The position numbers and the translations under genes are program-made. Shown here piece after piece: positions 32,780 through 34,190 of a stretch of DNA of 34,190 nucleotides. The stretch is from Nocardiopsis suaedae (lineage in GTDB: Bacteria > Actinomycetota > Actinomycetes > Streptosporangiales > Streptosporangiaceae): assembly GCF_027706745.1 (NCBI RefSeq), contig NZ_JAQFWP010000073.1, positions 1-34,190 on the forward strand. The letters run 5' to 3'. Numbering within the stretch: the first letter of the stretch is position 1; every line of letters starts with the position of its first letter. The notes beneath the pieces are model-generated. The model made no database searches, had not been told where the DNA came from, and worked only from the letters and a program-made list of their open reading frames with translations.

Positions 32780-33582
32780 GCGCGAAGCGGACGTTCCGCG
32801 TGTGGCGCGGCGGCGGGGACGGCGGGGAGCTGGCGTCCTACGAGGTCGAGGTGAACGAGGGCGAGGTGGTGCTGGACGTGCTGCACCGCCTCCAGGCGAC
32901 CCAGGCCCCGGACCTGGCGGTGCGGTGGAACTGCAAGGCGGGCAAGTGCGGGTCGTGCTCCATGGAGATCAACGGGCGGCCGCGGCTGTCCTGCATGGCG
33001 CGGATGAGCACGTTCGCCGACGACGAGCCGATCACGGTGACGCCGATGCGCACCTTCCCGGTCATCCGCGACCTGGTGTGCGATGTGTCCTTCAACTACC
33101 AGAAGGCGCGGGAGATCCCGTCCTTCACCCCGTCGGAGGACGCCGAGCCGGGGAGCTTCCGGATGCGGCAGCAGGACGTGGAGCGGTCGCAGGAGTTCCG
33201 CAAGTGCATCGAGTGCTACCTGTGCCAGAACGTGTGCCACGTGGTGCGGGACCACGAGGAGAACAAGGAGGCCTTCTCGGGGCCCCGGTTCCTGATGCGC
33301 GTGGCCGAGCTGGAGATGCACCCGGAGGACACGGCCGACCGCCGCAAGGCCGCCCAGGACGACTTCGGGCTCGGGTACTGCAACATCACCAAGTGCTGCA
33401 CCGAGGTGTGCCCGGAGAACATCACGATCACCGACAACGCGCTGATCCCGCTGAAGGAGCGCGTGGCCGACCGTAAGTACGACCCGCTGGTGTGGCTGGG
33501 TTCGACCATCGGCCTGAGGAAGGGGGCGGACACCCCCCGCGTCCCCAACACCCGCCCGGGCGACCAGGGCGGGACGGAGTAA
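32776..33582 (+). CDS. sdhB: Sdh1-type succinate dehydrogenase iron-sulfur subunit (Rv0247c-like)
   Basis: A 268-residue iron-sulfur subunit passing electrons from the flavoprotein to the membrane anchor. The [2Fe-2S] domain has WNCKAGKCGSCSMEI (C53, C58, C61) and C73 in RLSCMARM. The second domain has CIECYLCQNVC (C144, C147, C150, C154) and YCNITKCCTEVCP (C202, C208, C212), so all three clusters should be present. It starts at ATG 32776 inside the end of sdhA (ATGA overlap), implying translational coupling. The C-terminal 20 residues (KGADTPRVPNTRPGDQGG) are low-complexity. A strong hairpin follows 11 bases after the stop. Confidence 0.95.
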   Translation: MSAKRTFRVWRGGGDGGELASYEVEVNEGEVVLDVLHRLQATQAPDLAVRWNCKAGKCGSCSMEINGRPRLSCMARMSTFADDEPITVTPMRTFPVIRDLVCDVSFNYQKAREIPSFTPSEDAEPGSFRMRQQDVERSQEFRKCIECYLCQNVCHVVRDHEENKEAFSGPRFLMRVAELEMHPEDTADRRKAAQDDFGLGYCNITKCCTEVCPENITITDNALIPLKERVADRKYDPLVWLGSTIGLRKGADTPRVPNTRPGDQGGTE

Positions 33583-33593
33583 CGGAAGCAGCG

Positions 33594-33632
33594 AGCGGCG
33601 GTGACAGGGCTCGGAGCCCTGTTCCCGCCGCT
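33594..33632 (+). terminator. Terminator of the Sdh1-like operon
   Basis: A two-part stem: AGCGGCGG with CCGCCGCT and ACAGGGC with GCCCTGT, separated by a 2x2 internal loop and closed by TCGGA. TCCTC follows. The stem is long and stable, starting 11 bases after the stop. Confidence 0.88.
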
Positions 33633-33660
33633 TCCTCATGTCCGAACCCCGGGGGGAGGA

Positions 33661-33795
33661 GGTCGGCGGCGCGAGGGGTGGAGATCCGCGGCGCGAGGGG
33701 TGAAGGCCGACGGCGCGAGGGGGGAAGGCCGACGGCGCGAGGGGGGAAGGCCGACGGCGCGAGGGGTGAAGGCCGACGGCGCGAGGGGAGGTGGC
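33661..33795. repeat. 22-bp tandem repeat, about six units
   Basis: Units begin at about 33664, 33687, 33708, 33730, 33752 and 33774. Each contains CGGCGCGAGGGG; the inner four are nearly identical, differing mainly in T or G after GAGGGG, and the outer units are degenerate. The length is not a multiple of three and no good gene spans it, so it is a non-coding minisatellite. Confidence 0.85.
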
Positions 33796-33806
33796 GCCGA
33801 CAGGGT

Positions 33807-34190
33807 GAGCGGGGCGGTTCCCCGGGCCTGCTTGGCGGGCGGCGGGTTCCTCGCGGTCCGGGTGACCAGGCGGCTCGGCCGGTACCCCACTGGCGGGCCC
33901 TGGCCGGGCGGTGGGTGGCCGGGGTGTGAGGTGGAGGGCGGCGAGGACGCAGGTCGGCGGCCCTTGCGGTGGCACTGTCGGCCGCCGGGTGTGTGCGTGG
34001 TCGGGGTGGTTGGCGGCGACGGCGGAGCTGGTGCCCCGCTCCGGGCCTCGGCCGGGCGGCGGGTCAGCGGGGTGCAAGGAAAATGGCGGCGACGGTGCGA
34101 GCGGGGCGGTTCCCCGGGCTTGCTTGCCGGGCGGCGGGTTCCTCGCGGTGCGGGTGGTCGGGCGGCTTGGCCGGTACCCCGCTCATGGGC
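33807..34190. repeat. Long direct repeats at the window end
   Basis: A 92-base block at 33807-33898 recurs at 34099-34190 with 11 differences (about 88% identity). A second block of about 45 bases (33902-33946, starting GGCCGGGCGG) recurs more loosely at 34050-34094. The order is A-B, spacer, B'-A', all in the same orientation. The last copy runs to the window edge, so the array may continue. No gene is visible in 33633-34190. Confidence 0.8.

Noticed and set aside
30809-33582. L-aspartate oxidase or dedicated fumarate reductase
   Set aside because: The three-subunit organisation with an Rv0249c-like anchor points to Sdh1; direction of catalysis cannot be read from sequence.
33661-33795. CRISPR-like array
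   Set aside because: Units are contiguous without spacers, and no cas gene is present; it is a minisatellite.
32449-34077. A minus-strand open frame spanning the Sdh1-like sdhB and the tandem repeats
   Set aside because: The repeat part is translated as Pro/Ser/Arg monotony and the rest is antisense to sdhB; no start signal is visible.

Overview
The window is very GC-rich and strongly biased to G/C at third codon positions. Its gene content points to a filamentous actinobacterium, most likely of the Nocardiopsis/Streptomonospora group (Nocardiopsaceae). Supporting evidence is mycothiol synthesis (mshB), a secreted S1 protease whose C-terminal half closely resembles the Nocardiopsis alkaline proteases, a 7Fe ferredoxin next to dapC as in mycobacteria and streptomycetes, and a mycobacterial Sdh1-type succinate dehydrogenase. 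The genus is an inference. No tRNA, rRNA, transposase or CRISPR array was seen.

Bases 1-8.3 kb are mostly housekeeping: a membrane-anchored unknown, DNA-3-methyladenine glycosylase I (tag), a DivIVA-like membrane protein, a LOG-family protein, and three lysine/diaminopimelate genes (dapE, dapD, dapC) with a membrane-anchored lysozyme-like protein between them, then ferredoxin fdxA. Bases 8.4-17.5 kb hold a stand-alone SH3-like protein, an unknown 449-residue protein, an M50 metalloprotease, a small membrane protein, mshB, a prolyl-oligopeptidase-type S9 peptidase, the S1 protease and a DUF3054 membrane protein.

Bases 17.5-22.2 kb look like an accessory island between housekeeping neighbours. 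It has a GT-B-like protein of unknown role, carrying a C10 homopolymer near its 3' end. Convergent with it, 4 bases away, is a STAND/NLR ATPase with TPR-type repeats. Divergent from the NLR is a 126-residue protein with a hydrophobic helical N-terminus. The N-terminus of the NLR and the C-terminus of the small protein carry a similar short Asn/Gly/Gln/Ser motif of the kind described for bacterial amyloid signalling. I interpret the pair as an NLR sensor and a Bell/HeLo-like membrane-active effector, i.e. a candidate immunity or programmed-cell-death module. An 18-bp palindrome lies midway between the two genes.

Bases 22.2-25.2 kb carry an SpoU/TrmH RNA methyltransferase, a DDN/DUF385-type protein and two tandem paralogous GNAT acetyltransferases. 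Bases 25.2-33.6 kb hold two complete but unrelated succinate dehydrogenase/fumarate reductase operons: sdhCAB of the b558 type on the minus strand and an Sdh1-like operon on the plus strand. Between them is a LysR regulator with a perfect T-N11-A dyad in the promoter region it shares with sdhCAB. The last 0.6 kb is non-coding: a strong terminator, a 22-bp tandem repeat and long direct repeats running off the window.

Two genome-style signals recur. Many genes have a TAnnnT-like hexamer 6-8 bases before the start codon and no Shine-Dalgarno sequence, as expected for leaderless mRNAs. A stem-loop element of about 60 bases occurs in two distant intergenic regions and may be a dispersed palindromic repeat.
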